From the NCBI GenBank assembly GCA_025449115.1, contig JAHLKC010000076.1, positions 1 through 64,000 of the forward strand: a stretch of 64,000 nucleotides of DNA, read 5' to 3'. The notes beneath the pieces were generated by a model. The model did no database searches and had not been told where the DNA came from. It saw only the letters and a list, made by a program, of their open reading frames with translations. Position numbers and translations under genes: made by a program. The stretch's first letter is position 1, and every line of letters begins with the position of its first letter. Origin of the DNA: Chytridium lagenaria (taxonomy: Eukaryota; Chytridiomycota; Chytridiomycetes; Chytridiales; Chytridiaceae). Positions 35,851-48,400 of this stretch are shown one piece after another.

Positions 35851-36990
35851 ATGCCCTCAACCCGCCATCATCCGCTCGCCCAACTCCCTCTAGAGATACG
35901 TTGGAAAGTCATTTCCTATCTGGTCGACGACTGGGAAGTCGCCTTCCACCTTGAATGCATATGGCTATCCCTCCCAACAACCTTCAACGACCCCACCCTC
36001 GCCTTTGACAACATCAACGCCTCCAACCTCCCCATCTCCACCGCCCTCATCCGTTCCACCATCAACCCAAATCGCCCGCTGTATCCCAAAGAACTCCAAC
36101 ACTGGAGTCAAGCTCGTACAGCCTTTTTCCATCGAATCTTTCCAGAGCTCTGGACACTCGAGTGCACCCACGCCGCACTTGACAGGAATGACACCTCCAT
36201 CATCAAGATGCTTCATCGTCGTGGCTCCACCATGTTTTCAAAAGACACCATGAACTATGCAGCGAGGAACGGGAACCTCGATGTCGTCCGGTTTTTGCAT
36301 GAAAACCGAAAGGAGGGATGCACAGCCGCCGCCATGGACGATGCGGCGGCGGGAGGGTATTTGGATGTAGTGAAATACCTCCACACTGAACGTCGAGAAC
36401 TGTGCACAACAGCTGCCATGGACCAAGCAGCATTCAATGGACACTTCAAAGTTGTCAAATACCTCCACGAGAATCATCTTCGGTTCTGGACGTCATGGGC
36501 CATGGATTTAGCGGCAGCCAGTGGACATCTTGATATCGTACGGTACTTGCACGAGAACCGAAAATCATGTACTCACGTTGCCATGGACTGTGCGGCAAGG
36601 TTTGGGTATCTTGAGGTTGTAAAGTACCTTCATAAAATTGGATGCAAAGCCACGACAGAGGCGATGGACGGGGCTGCCGCGAATGGTCATCTTGAGGTTG
36701 TCAAGTATCTTCACCGTTACCGGAGGGAGGGTTGCACGATTCGAGCCATGAATGAGGCGGCTGCGGAGGGATACTTGGAGGTGATCAAGTTTCTGCATAC
36801 GCATCGTCGTGAAGGGTCGGCGACAGAGGCAATGGGCTATGCGGCGCGATATGGGCATGCGGAAGTGTTAAAGTTTCTTGGTGCGAGTCAACGTGAAGGG
36901 CATACGTTCATGGGGCTGCAGTTGGCTCTGGCCAATGTTCATATCGACCTTGGGAAATGGATAACTGGTAAAACAAGGTCAATGGTTTAA
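35851..36990 (+). CDS. F-box-like ankyrin-repeat protein
   Basis: Intact single-exon protein of 379 residues. Residues about 8-30 (LAQLPLEIRWKVISYLVDDW) look like an F-box, which in other proteins binds Skp1 of SCF ubiquitin ligases. From about residue 110, eight or so ankyrin-type repeats follow. The unit is AMDxAAxxGHLEVVKYLHENRREGCT (clear copies begin MDDAAAGGYLDVVKYLH, MDQAAFNGHFKVVKYLH, MDCAARFGYLEVVKYLH, MDGAAANGHLEVVKYLH). The last repeat degrades into LANVHIDLGKW. Its role would be substrate recognition, but targets are unknown. This repeat type is abundant in chytrid genomes. No frame problem is seen. Confidence 0.85.
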   Translation: MPSTRHHPLAQLPLEIRWKVISYLVDDWEVAFHLECIWLSLPTTFNDPTLAFDNINASNLPISTALIRSTINPNRPLYPKELQHWSQARTAFFHRIFPELWTLECTHAALDRNDTSIIKMLHRRGSTMFSKDTMNYAARNGNLDVVRFLHENRKEGCTAAAMDDAAAGGYLDVVKYLHTERRELCTTAAMDQAAFNGHFKVVKYLHENHLRFWTSWAMDLAAASGHLDIVRYLHENRKSCTHVAMDCAARFGYLEVVKYLHKIGCKATTEAMDGAAANGHLEVVKYLHRYRREGCTIRAMNEAAAEGYLEVIKFLHTHRREGSATEAMGYAARYGHAEVLKFLGASQREGHTFMGLQLALANVHIDLGKWITGKTRSMV

Positions 36991-39122
36991 ATGTGAAATA
37001 GTGTGAATAATGTTGTATATAAATACTTGTACATAATGTTATAAAATGACTTACTTATAATTATTATTGTGTGTTCTTTGTTGATGGTGAAGATGACAGC
37101 GCTTGCTAATAAATATTGACATTTACATGCTTACATACAAAAGGTAAATGATTTTTTTTATCCTCCCCCGCCCTCCAAATCCGTCGTGCACGCCTCAAGA
37201 TTTACAATAGCCAATTAGGGGCTGCTGTTTCGCGCTCTCTCCTCCGCTGGGGCTGCCCCTCCTACTCAGGCGACCCTCTATCGTCTTTCCGAGAATAACC
37301 CCTCACATCAGTTGCTCGCACCTTCGGACCTGTCCCCACCTCCCGCGCAAATTGATACTGCTGCTGCCCCTCACGCAACCCACTCAGACCCTGAGCATCT
37401 CTCTTAATCCCCCTCGACTGTCGACATGGCTCTCCGCCCTGCTGTTTTTTTGTTTCCCACGTCTTGGTCTCAGAGGCGCCATGCCTGTGTTGATATGTCC
37501 GCGCACTCCCCCTTCAGGCCTCCCAGGTACGCTCTTTTTCCTGTGGTGCCACTGTCTTCGCTCGTTTAGCAACAAAAATGCCTGAAACATTAGGCTTTAC
37601 TTTTGATTCCTTTGGTCATTTGGGGCCAACAGCGGTTTCCTTGTTACAGCGCCTCCAGCGTGTTTATCAGCTACACGACCTTCTTCGTGAGGCTGTTGCC
37701 GACCTGTTTCTTTTTCGCCGATTCTATGTCTCCATTCAACGTGGTGTTTCTCGTAGCTGTTGGGCGTTATTGATTGTTTGACGTGCTCTTCCATTCGTTA
37801 GATAAATAAATAAATAAAAAACAAACATTTCATTCGTTTGTCTTGTCCACCCAATCATTTAAATGTCAATTGTCACCTTGCGCAGCTCTATTCAATATTC
37901 AAACCAATAAACATGATCCGTGTAACATATATATCTGCGCCCATGCTTTTATTGGTTGGAAATATACCAACTGCGAGAAGAAGAGGATTAAAATTTTTAT
38001 TATTAATTATTTATTTGCTTGTCCTGGAATTGTCGTCAAAGGCTCTATGGATGCAACCAACTTGATTTCTTTTTCTTTTCATTTTTTTTTTTTATCTTGA
38101 TAAAAACCCTAGATAGACAAAGGACTCCCCCTTCTCTCTCTTTTCTTTACAACACCTCATTTGACGGTCTCCCCACCCCCCTCATTCCATTCCATTTCCT
38201 TACGTTACTTTTGTAGGTGAGTATCCATCTAGTTTGTATGCATGCATGCCATGTCATGTCATTGTTTGGATGTATGGAGACGGCTGCATCTTCTCCCTTT
38301 CTCTCTTGATGCGTACACGTCATCGTTCTTGACATTCTCTGGATTGACTAGAATTGGATGCTTGTGAGCTTTGCTTGATGCATGGGATGATCATGGTTGT
38401 GGTGGTTGTGGTTTTTCCATGGGTAATGTCAATGATGAGGACCATGACTTGGTTGATGACGTGCACGTGCTCCACCATCATGATCTGTTAAAGTGGATGA
38501 TCGTGCATACATGCATGCCTGCATGTTGGGGGAGTGATCTCCACCTTGAAGTGCATCTCTTTCATACATGATCGCAATGGAAATGGTGGACTGATCATGG
38601 AGGAACAAAGTCAGCACAGTTACGACTCTATGAATGACGGTGGCCAAAACGTCTTTCCCACACTCTCTTTTGGATATAAACTGCCTCATGTCAGACGGTG
38701 TAACCTGACAATTCTTCCCTTATATTCTTTATTTTATTTATTTATTTTCTTTCTTTCTTTTTTTTTTTCTTTCATTTCCTCTTTGCGGCCTTCTCTCTGG
38801 TTCAAGCGCTTCTTTTATTGGCAGAGTATTCTTATATAGCCACCCACATCCTCTTTCTTACCCCCTTCAAAACCTCTCGCGTCGACGGCCATTTTTTTCT
38901 TTTCTTCTTCGTCGTCAGTCACATCATTTATACCTTGGATCCCTTAAAGTGTCTCATCTTTAGTCAACACAACAAACCATCACAAGGCCCTTCATCACTC
39001 AAATCCACACACCTCATTTACATCTAACCCTCTTTCCTTTTCACATCGCATCATAAAGCATTTTCAAACTACATCCCCCTCATCAAGGAGCCTCTTAATT
39101 TTACGTCACAAACAATTATAAG
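36991..39122. other. Intergenic region of about 2.1 kb with an unidentified GC-richer island
   Basis: At about 37150-37800 composition shifts to Pro/Leu/Ser-rich reading frames with stops in all frames, bordered by AT-rich sequence; this might be an old element remnant but no family was recognised. From 38100 to 39120 the sequence is pyrimidine-rich and contains CATGCATGC palindromes (38239 and 38512 areas). It probably forms the promoter and leader of the PH-domain gene. No supported gene. Confidence 0.4.
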
Positions 39123-42100
39123 ATGACCACCACAGAGACTGCCGCCCCCACTCTCCCCGAGATTGCCGTCGGTACCCCCATCCTCAGTGTCCAAGAACCC
39201 AACATGACTGCCATCATCGATGAAGCTTCCACCACTGCCGTCATTGAGAACGTCAAGGCCACCATCACCGAAGAGGCTGTTGCCTCCACGACCCCTGCTG
39301 CCGATGTCCCCACCACTGCCACTGAGGAAGAGGCTGTTGTTGTTGTCGAGTCTGTTGCAACTGCTGTTGAGGAAACCGCAGAGGTCTCTATCGTGACCAA
39401 GGGATACCTTAACCTCCGTGGACTCTTGGGCATTCCTGCTAAGCGTTACGCTGTTCTTGGAAAGGAAGAGGACAAGATTGGTGAGTGCCATTCATCTCCC
39501 CTTAGCGATCCCTTTCCTCCTTCATTACATTCCCACCGTCGCGTATTGAGGACGGAATCCTCCACCCCCACATATCCAACATTTGATTGTTGGATGACGA
39601 ATATCTGGAGGGCTGTGCCACAGACAGATTGTCACGTTTTTTAAGTTCATGTTTTATTTATTTAATTTGTATCACCTACCTCTATCCTTCCTCATGATTA
39701 TCACATGGCAGTGTGTCACAATTATTCCCATTGGTTGCTTACTCATCACATATTCCACTTCATTACCTCCTGTTTTGGAACATTCCAGAACATTTCCCCA
39801 CTGGGTACTAACAACTTACCTATATACTAATAGCCCTTGAGAGCCTCTTCCTCGTTCACAAGAAATTCTACAAGACCAACGAACCCGCGTCCTCAGACCG
39901 CAACAAGAGGATCCTCGCCGATATTGCCACCGCAAGTGTCACCACAAAAGGTAAAAAACATATAGAAAACATTACCCACATACCCCGTAATATTCCACTA
40001 AAAAAACCCCAACGTTTATTCCAGGTCTCCTCATCCTCTACAAATCTGAAGCCTTCCTCGACCACCCCCTTGCCGTCTTCAACCTCCGTGACCTCAAATC
40101 CGTCACTTCAACCCACACCTCCCTCCAAGTCGTCCTCACCCACTCCACCCTCAACTTTGTCGCCCCAACCGCAAGCGATGCCGCCAAATGGGCCAAATCC
40201 ATCTCCGCCACCAAGGACGAGGTGTTGGCGAGCGAACATGCCGATGTGACCGCGTCAGACGCTTACAAGGGTGTCTTTGAGAAGCTTTGTGAGTTTTGTT
40301 TGATCTCTTCCCTTTTTCCTTTTTTTTTCTTCTTGCCATATGGAATAATTGACGCGTTGGTTTGGTCGTAGCTGCCGGCTCTGCTTTCGGAAAGGCCAAG
40401 GCTGTTATCGCCACCACCACCCCCGCCGCTGCCCCCGTCGTTGTCGCTCCCGTCGAAACCCCCGCCGCGGAAGTCGCCGCCCCCGTTGATGCCGTTGTCG
40501 AGGCCGTCGAGACAAAAGAGACTGCCCCCGCTGAAGCCCCCGTTGCGATCGCCGAAGTCCCAGTGACCGTCAAGAAGGTTGAGAAGAAGGCATCGGCCGC
40601 TGTGATTGCCGAAGAGAAGAAGGGAAGGTTCTCGTTCACATTGTTTAGGAAGAGCCCGTCGACTCGGGGTGTTGAGAAGAAAGTGGAGGAGAAGAAGGAG
40701 GAGAGTGTTGTGCCTGTTGTTGAGGTCGTTGAGGCTGTTGCGGAGGTTGCCAAGGAGAAGGTGGAGGCTGTGGTTGAGGAAGCAAAGGCTGAAGCCGCCG
40801 TCGTTGAGGAAGTCAAGGTTGAGGCGGTTGCCGAAGCTGTCGTTGAGGAAGTCAAGGTTGAGACTGTTGCCGAGGCTGTCGTTGAGGAAGCTAAGGCTGA
40901 GGCTGTCGTCGAGGCTGTCGTTGAGGAGGTTAAGGCTGAGGCTGTTGTCGAGGCCGTCGTTGAAGAGGTCAAGGTTGAGGCCGTCGCCGAAGCCATTGTC
41001 GAAGAAGTCAAGGCTGAAGCCGTTGCCGAGCCCGTTGCCGAGGCTACCACCACCGACGCTGTCGCCGAGACCCCTGTCGAACCTGCCGCATCCGAAGCCG
41101 CCATCGAAGCCCCCGTCTCCCCCCCGACGTCCCCCAAAGCGGAAAAGAAGAAGAGCACCAACTTTTTCACACGCGTGTTCACATTGAAGCGAGAGAAATC
41201 CGCCAAAGGGATGAACGAGGTTGCCGCTGAAGCCGTCGTTGAACCCGTTGTTGAAGCTGTGACTGAAGCTGTGGCTGAAGGTGTCGCCGAAACCCCTGTG
41301 GTTGAGGCTGTCGCTGAAGCAGTTGTGGATGACGCACCTCCCGCTGATGAAGTTGTTGCACCTGTTGAGGAGGTGGTTGCCCCCGTTGAGGAAGTCGTTG
41401 CGGTCGTTGCGCCCGCTTCGCCATCCCCGAAACGCAAGTCGACGTTCAAGTTCAACTTGTTTGGAAAGAAGACGTCGAGCGCGTCTGTTGAGAAAAGGAG
41501 GAGGTTGTAGCGGACGTTGCTGCTGTTGTTGAGGAAAAGAAGGAGGAGGTTGTGGCGACGGCTGAGGAGGTTGCTGCTGTTGTTGAGGAGAAGAAGGAGG
41601 AGGTTGTTGAGGAAGCCGTTGCGGTTGTGGAGGAAAAGACCGTTTGCCGTCGTTGAGGAGGTTGTTGCCGTCGTTGAGAAGACTGAGGAGGTTGCACCTG
41701 TTGTTGAGGAGAAGATTGAGGAGGTCGCTGAGGCGGTGACGGAGGCCGTTGCTGAACCTATTGCAGAGGTTGTTGCTGAGCCTGTTGTGGATGAACCCCC
41801 CGTTGACGAAGTGAAGCCTGAGGAGACCCCGGTTGCCACCCCTAAATCGGAGAAACGCAAGTCAACGTTCAAGTTCAACCTTTTCAGCAAGAAATCGTCC
41901 AGTGATGTTGCTGCTGTTGTTGAGGAGAAGGTGGAGGTTGCTGCTGGTGAGGTTGTTGTTGCTGCTGAGGAGAAGATGGAGGAGGTGAAGGAGGTTGTTG
42001 AGGAGAAGGTGGAGGAGGCTGTGGAGGAGGTTGTGGGATCACCTGCGACTGAGGAGAAGAAGAAGAAGAGGTTTAGTCTCTTCAGGGGGTTCACTTTGAA

Positions 42101-42425
42101 GAAGAGTGGAAGTGCGAGCGCCGTTGAAGTTGTTGAGGAGAAGAAGGAGGAGGTTGTTGAGGCTGTTGAGGCTGCGGCTGAGACTCCCGTTGTCGAGGCT
42201 GTTGCGGAGGTTGCGGCTGAGGTTGTTGCTGAGCCTGTCGCTGAAGTTGCCGCCGAAGTTGCCGCTGAGGAGACCGTTGCCGAGGTTGTTGCTGAGACCA
42301 AGGAAGTTGAGGCTGCCGTTGCTGAGGTTGTTGTGGCTGAGGAGGTTGTCGTTGAGGCCGTTGCCCCCGTTGAGGAGAAGAAGGCTGAGGAGAAGAAGGC
42401 TGAGGAGAAGGAGGTTAAAGCCTAA
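39123..42425 (+). CDS. PH-domain (Meu6-like) protein with long acidic repeat region
   Basis: Exons are 39123-39480, 39834-39950, 40025-40288 and 40372-42425; all three introns splice in frame. After a Thr/Ala/Glu-rich start, a PH-like domain spans exons 1-3 (TKGYLNLRGLLGIPAKRYAV, LFLVHKKFYKTN, GLLILYKSEAFLDHPLAVFN, ASDAAKWAKSISA), resembling the fungal Meu6 (meiotic up-regulated) PH family. PH domains bind phosphoinositides, so membrane or cortex association is inferred. Exon 4 encodes several hundred residues of VVEEVKAEAVAEA-type acidic repeat, broken by five basic-aromatic cassettes of KRKSTFKFNLFGKK type. Two one-base frame changes are needed, near 41495 (in a GAAAAGGAGGAGG run) and near 41645. 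With these the acidic repeat continues to the stop at 42423-42425. Confidence 0.78.
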
Positions 42426-43283
42426 ATCACCCACTCTCCCATTAAATTTCCCGTTTCTATGATCGTTTATTCATAATAAGTACCCCTACATGTTTTTTTG
42501 ACTCCTTTTTTTTTGACGTACCTGTTGTCTTATTTTTGCATTACTTTACTACACCCCTTACACCGGTTACTATAATTGGTTTGCTTTCATGTCCTCTTGG
42601 CCCCTCCTTTTAGGAGTGTTTTTGTTGTATTGGCCGAGGATCTTGGTTTTTTTTTGATTATGTATCTTTGAATATACGGGATGTCAGATTTTCAGAAAAA
42701 CACCTTTAAATTCCTTTCACCAGGTTTTTCGCAGCTACCAAGACTCTCTCTTGCCATTGATATTTACTATGTTGATTTTTATTATGAGATTGTTGTTTTG
42801 GCTTGGTTTGAGTGAAGTTGCCACGACGGCGGCACACAGATATACCTGTTCAAAAAAAGTTACGTACGTTCTACAGCCGATCAAAACAAAACGAAACCGA
42901 ATTAAAAGGAGCTCGCGTACTATACCACAACGACCGTTCGTTCCTGTCGCGCTCAAAAGCCCGAGATCCCATGACTTTTTACGAACGTTAAAACCGTGAA
43001 AACCATTATCAATCAAAGGTACGGAAGTGTTCATCACCTGCGTTTTTGTTGCTTTGGCGCAAGTCCAAACTAACATATGCTGATGTAAAATGAAGTGTGA
43101 TATCGCGCTTTAAATTTTATTTCATTGAATTAGTTTATTTTACATCTATTTTTTTATGCATTAAAACGTTATCCCTATCTAGAATTGAACAGGCACAATT
43201 GTCTTTTTCGAATACGCAAAGTAATATCTACATCAAGATTCAGCATACGTCCGCGACATACACAAAAAAAAAAAAAGATGAAC
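42426..43283. other. Intergenic region between convergent genes
   Basis: About 0.86 kb holding the 3' ends of the PH-protein and permease genes. No domain-bearing frame seen. Confidence 0.6.
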
Positions 43284-45407
43284 TTACAAACACGATAAAG
43301 CCATGATACAGCTCAACACCACAGCACCAGTTCTAAAAACAGGATCAAGCGCCAACTCCGCTCCTATCACAGCAACATTCATCACAACAAGTACAACACC
43401 CCTCAATATTCCCATGGACCGTTTCCATGATGTCACTTCACCCAGACGAGGCGAAGGGGGTTTCGCAGCATACGCAATTTGAACGATCCCCAAACAGATG
43501 TAGTAGCAAATTGCACTGAGAATTGTTGCGAATAAGAGGATGCTAGTGACGGGCGGGGAGTTGGGAGAGATCACAGCCTGTGTTTTAACAGTGGAAAACA
43601 ATATAATCAGCTTGGTTGAATGTATAGATGGTGGGGGGTAAATACCTGAAGGACCATCGTGAGCGCGAGAACAGTGGCAATTGATATGTTAACCATGTAA
43701 CATCTGAGTGGAGGTCGACCTTCTTTCTCATTTTCCCAGGACGTGACACTCATCCACTGTGGGTAAAGCCAGCAAGAGAAAGCGACCACGTCATGCGTCC
43801 AGAAGTCTGCCCCCGAAAAAAGTCAGTAATAGATAGGACGCTAAAAAAGACATACCATCACTAACGCCACCAAATTCACAAGACTGCATGGAAACAGCGC
43901 TAACAATGCCCAATTTCGGCTTGACTCCCCAAACAGAGCTACAACTGTTGACACGGACGGTACAGCGCTTTGTCCAATTTGGTACATTCCTGGCTCAACT
44001 CCGACCGCGAGGAAGGTGAAAAGGAGGGCGAGACATGTGAGAGTGATGAGAGAGGAAATCAATCCATTTCGTACAGACTTTTTGGGCTCAGCGAGCTCTT
44101 GTGTGATATTGGGGATGCATTCAAGGCCAGTCCCTGTGTGGTTTGAGATGAGAAGAATTGAAAATTTAGAATTGGTTGTTTTTTATAAACTCTAGGGGAT
44201 CAAAACTTACACCTAGAAATTCCAAAGTTGGCGTGGTCGAGATATTACACCAGTTAGACTATCATCCGAAAAAAATAATCATAATAAAGACAGAAATGTG
44301 AGCACTCACCACCAATACCCCGGCATAATTCCCAACAACACTCCAGTATACCCAGTAGGGAACCATTTTTCCCAAAGCCCCGACGGATCTGGTAGTGGAT
44401 CCCATTTGAATAACAAATCGACCTTAAAGAATGCAGCTCCAAGTGCAGAGTACCCCAGTATAATTAGGATTGACAAGACAACACCAATGACGAGGACCTT
44501 CCAGAGATGCCTCTCAAGGTAATAGATGATTAGGAATAGAATGGCGACTATGACAAAGATGTAGAGGACTTGCATGCTTGCAGAGGTATTGAGCATCTAT
44601 GAGATTTGTTAGTTTTAGGATTAAGTAAAAAGGTCACGAATTAGTGGGAGACTCACCCCCAAAGATATCCTGAGATGGATGATATGATAAGTGAAATAAA
44701 CAAGATGTACCTAATCAAAAAAGAGAGGGGGTGAGCACCATCGTAGGCGATACACCGAAAACACATACTCAAAATTTAGAAAGTTCCCCCCAACGTATCC
44801 CAGGAAGGGACTTAGATTATTATTTCGCACATACGCTACTATACTTCCTACCGCCGTTGGATTCTCTTCCTAGAAACACAAAGTTATACGAGCGTAATGT
44901 AATATAGCATCTTGTAACAAAAGGGTTGAGCCTTACCTGGAGCTCTGCCGTCGCAAACGCCACGCTCGAATAATTTATGAATCCCACAACCGTCGCAACA
45001 AGTAAAGAACCAAAGCCTCCTCTTGCAACCGATATATTCCACCCGCTCATCTCTCCAGTAATCACAACCTATGACGAAAAGAAAACTCAGTTTTCCAGAG
45101 TATAAATAAAGAGACTCACAGCAACAGCCAAAGCCCACGCATGCAAACTTCCGACCCTGACGGCCGATAGCCGCCGTCTCATGTAGTAAATGCGATGCTT
45201 GGACGCCTCCCCCATACTGTCTGGATACAAATCGCGGTAAAGCTCTTTGCGGATCCAAAGAGCTAGTCCCGAAAGTGGTCTCTGGATACCATCAGTGAGA
45301 CCGCCAGAGGTGGAAGGGACGGATTCGGTACTTCCAGGGACCGTAGAGACAATTGGGTCGGAAGACGCCGCACCAGGAGTTACCGTCTGAGTACTCCCTT
45401 TACCAAC
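43284..45407 (-). CDS. APC-superfamily amino-acid permease, possibly fused to the upstream TmcB-like protein
   Basis: Multi-pass transporter for amino acids or amines (APC superfamily, resembling ethanolamine/amino-acid permeases). Exons run from 45407 down to 43284 with short introns. Motifs in order: MRRRLSAVRVGSLHAWALAV; VITGEMSGWNISVARGGFGS (first membrane helix region of APC carriers); FATAELQ-EENPTAVGSIVA; YILFISLIISSISGYLW; VLYIFVIVAILFLIIYYLE; LECIPNITQELAEPKKSVRN (conserved loop); LITLTCLALLFTFLAVGVEP; ALFPCSLVNLVALVMV; and two further helices ending ALSCL. If independent, translation would start at Met 45215. However, the exon is open further upstream (GLALWIRKELYRDLYPDS) and joins, across a 94-bp intron (45408-45501), to the C-terminal exon of the TmcB-like gene with no stop or separate promoter between. 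Confidence 0.75.
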
Positions 45408-48400
45408 CTAAAAATGCTGTCACCACTATGTATGCCTTAAAAAGAAAGCTGCACGAAAAGAAATTTGGAGAGTGGACCTCGCGAAAGCAATTGCATCTTA
45501 CCAAGTAACTGAAGAAAATAGCCAAGGCCCCTCTTTTACTCGTAGTCTCGAAGGTCAAATCCGCAATAAACTTCCCCATATCCGGAATCTTCGAATGCAC
45601 CTCATCCGGCACCAGACTCAACAGTTCCCAAGTCCTCGAAAATGTCGCTTGTATGGCGTTTACACTTGCTTTTATCACAAAAAAGCTTGACATCGCACAT
45701 ACACATCCCACGCTCCACACTCCAACTACAGCACGAAGGTAATCCAATGTCCGTTTTTGCGACGACTCGTAAGCCCTATACCTTAACTCTGTAAGCCCAT
45801 CCATAAGCTCATTGACAGCAACGTCTTGGAAAAAATCGTGAATGGGCGACATACGGGCTTCATCACCAGCATTGAAATGATAATGAAGCTCGCGGAGCTT
45901 TACGACGACTTCGCCAAGAAGATATTCTAGACCTTTTCGAGTGGCGAAGGTTTCAGGACTGTTGGGCTCGTCGTTGAGACGGTAGGTGCACAAACTTTGT
46001 TATATGATAAGCAGGCGTCGACACCTTGGCCGCCTTTAACTAGGACTTCAACATCTCCACGAACATATAACCATGTGTTGAGAAAAAGCGTAGTTGAGGC
46101 TTCGAACATGTTGGTGCTTTCTGCGAGAGCGGTGGAGAGGACCTCGTTTTCATCCCAAAGCTGATAATCAACGTTTTTGGTTTCCATAGCAAGTGCCGAA
46201 GTACGGACAGCGTTTTGATGTAAAGTGCAAAGTGACTTGAGGCGTGTATGATCAACTGAGAAAAGATTCGTATAGACAAGGATAAGAATAAAGATGATGA
46301 ACTGCACCACAGCATCAAAAACAACAATTCCCCACATTCGCCGTCTTTCTGACGACAAGTATCTTTTTGACCAGCTTTTCTCTGAAACAGAGATATCAGG
46401 ATTGACTGCGCGTATAGGCATCGCTGTATCGTTGCGGCCTCCAGCAATACGTTCATCCGACTTGGCCTTTGTTATTTTCTTTTTCTTTAAGTCCTCTGAA
46501 TTTGTAGCTCCGACATTGTTCTCAACTCCAGCGACGTCTTCAACTTGTAATCCCTCCACTGGTCGCTGCTGCTGTTGCTGTATAGCAAACGGGGAGACTA
46601 TATCGGATGCCATGTCCCCTATCTGCTGTTGTTTCACACTCGCGGCAGCATTTCTAGCTACTGTCAGCATTTGATCAACTGTTTGAATGTTAATGATGGT
46701 ATTAAGATTTATGCAGCAAGGGTATTGAGAATTATAGATTAAGCTTACCATAAAGTTTTGGAATGCACTTAAACACATTCAAGGCGTTTTGCTGCTGCTC
46801 AATGAGCTTGGCGAGTCCGTTTTGAATGAGAGCAAATGCAAAGTAGATGAGGACAATCAAAGTGACTAAGAAGATAAAAGCGATAGAATTACGTTTAAGA
46901 TATTTGCAATAAATAAACGGGGAAGCAAATAATGGAGTCCTTATAATTGCTAAAGGAGTAGTAAAATAGTATCCTACCGAAAATCAAGACATAAACAATA
47001 CTCAAAAGGTCGTTTTTGGCGACAATATCGATACTCCTCCAGGAATCGAACATTGAAGGCTTTACGTGACCCTCGTCATAAGAAGTGCCAAGGAAATTAT
47101 CAAGGATAAATCTCGTCCGATCATAAAACGATGATCCCTTTGCATGAGATATTTGATCTATCAAATTATAGTCCGAAATAACTCCACTTCCAGAGAATCC
47201 CCTGAGTATGCTGACCATCAACGGAATGCTAGTAAGGGAAGCATTTTGAGGCATAACTCTGTAAGGAAAAATTTGCCGGATAACCAAAGTTGGATCCTGC
47301 AGCATATTCAGTTTCTCACCACCCTCGTCAATAGCTTTCATCCACAGTGATTTCGTGGCACGAAACCCGGCTGAGCTGGCTGTAGCGAGGTGCATTCGGA
47401 AATTATTGTAAAGGAATTCTTCGGAAAGAGAAGACGTGTTTCGAGAAAAGGTTTCCAATTTGCGCAGTCCCATGAAGACATTGACTGAGTTCACAGAAAC
47501 CTAGTGAATTTTGGGTAGTAGATAATGTTAGCATTTTACACTTGGGTAGATAATTGACATATCAAAGTTTAGTGCATGATAGGCATCCGAACAGAACAAA
47601 AAAACGAAAACAAAATACACGTATGTGTGCATACATTGCATATCTCCCATTCCGTTTCCAGGTGTCTCATATGAAGTGATCTCAGTAATAACAGAAAAAC
47701 TAGATTTACGACCAAGAGAATCACGACCATCACCGATGCAGCCTTTAATGAGGTGGCAAAAAACTCTAAATTCCATCTCAACTGCGTGTCAAGCTCTTTC
47801 CTTAACGCCGCAGCATTATTCGCGACTGTCTTTTCTTCCGTGAATATGAAATCACCGAGCCTGCTCTACTTCCAGCATGAATCGATCCTCGAGTGTGGTG
47901 ACGTCCTTTAGCTGCGTTACCTCCGTGGCTAACTCCATGGCGATGTCTAGGACCACCCGAACGATTCGACACAATACCGCTCTTACGATCATTAAGGTCG
48001 AGTTCAGATTCAATATCAGAAGCAAAGTCTTCGATAAGCGATGTAGACCTGACGTTATCATTTCTAACAGTTGCCAGAAACTTGGCGAATGCTGCGGTGG
48101 CTTCGGCGCTAAGGGGCCACCTGCGAATTGTTGCTTTATAAGCATCTGTGGCTTCTTGAATAGCCTTGACCAATTTGTCGGCATATTGTGGTAGCATGAA
48201 TAATCTATAAAAAAGTTTAGCTTTTCAACATATAATAATTATGTATGACTCACTTGTCTGGATGATTGAGAACAAATTCCCAACAGCTCACAACTGCATC
48301 ACCTGCTTTTCCATGAAGAGTCAAAGCATTTTGAAAAAAGCGGTCGTACTCGTACGCGATTTCGCCACCATTAAAGCTACAAACTGGCGTCAGTATTTTA

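Noticed and set aside
37578..37781. Short frame in the 37 kb island as a retrotransposon protein
   Set aside because: No reverse transcriptase, integrase or zinc-knuckle motif visible in any frame.
40151..42301. 716-codon minus-strand open frame, Ser/Thr/Ala-rich
   Set aside because: It is the antisense shadow of the acidic coding repeat on the plus strand; the plus strand has the PH domain and three in-frame introns.
45400..45502. Reading the TmcB-like C-terminus straight through to AFLGW and stop as the certain end of the gene
   Set aside because: The extra codons coincide with a canonical GT..AG intron; kept only as an alternative to the spliced join with the permease.
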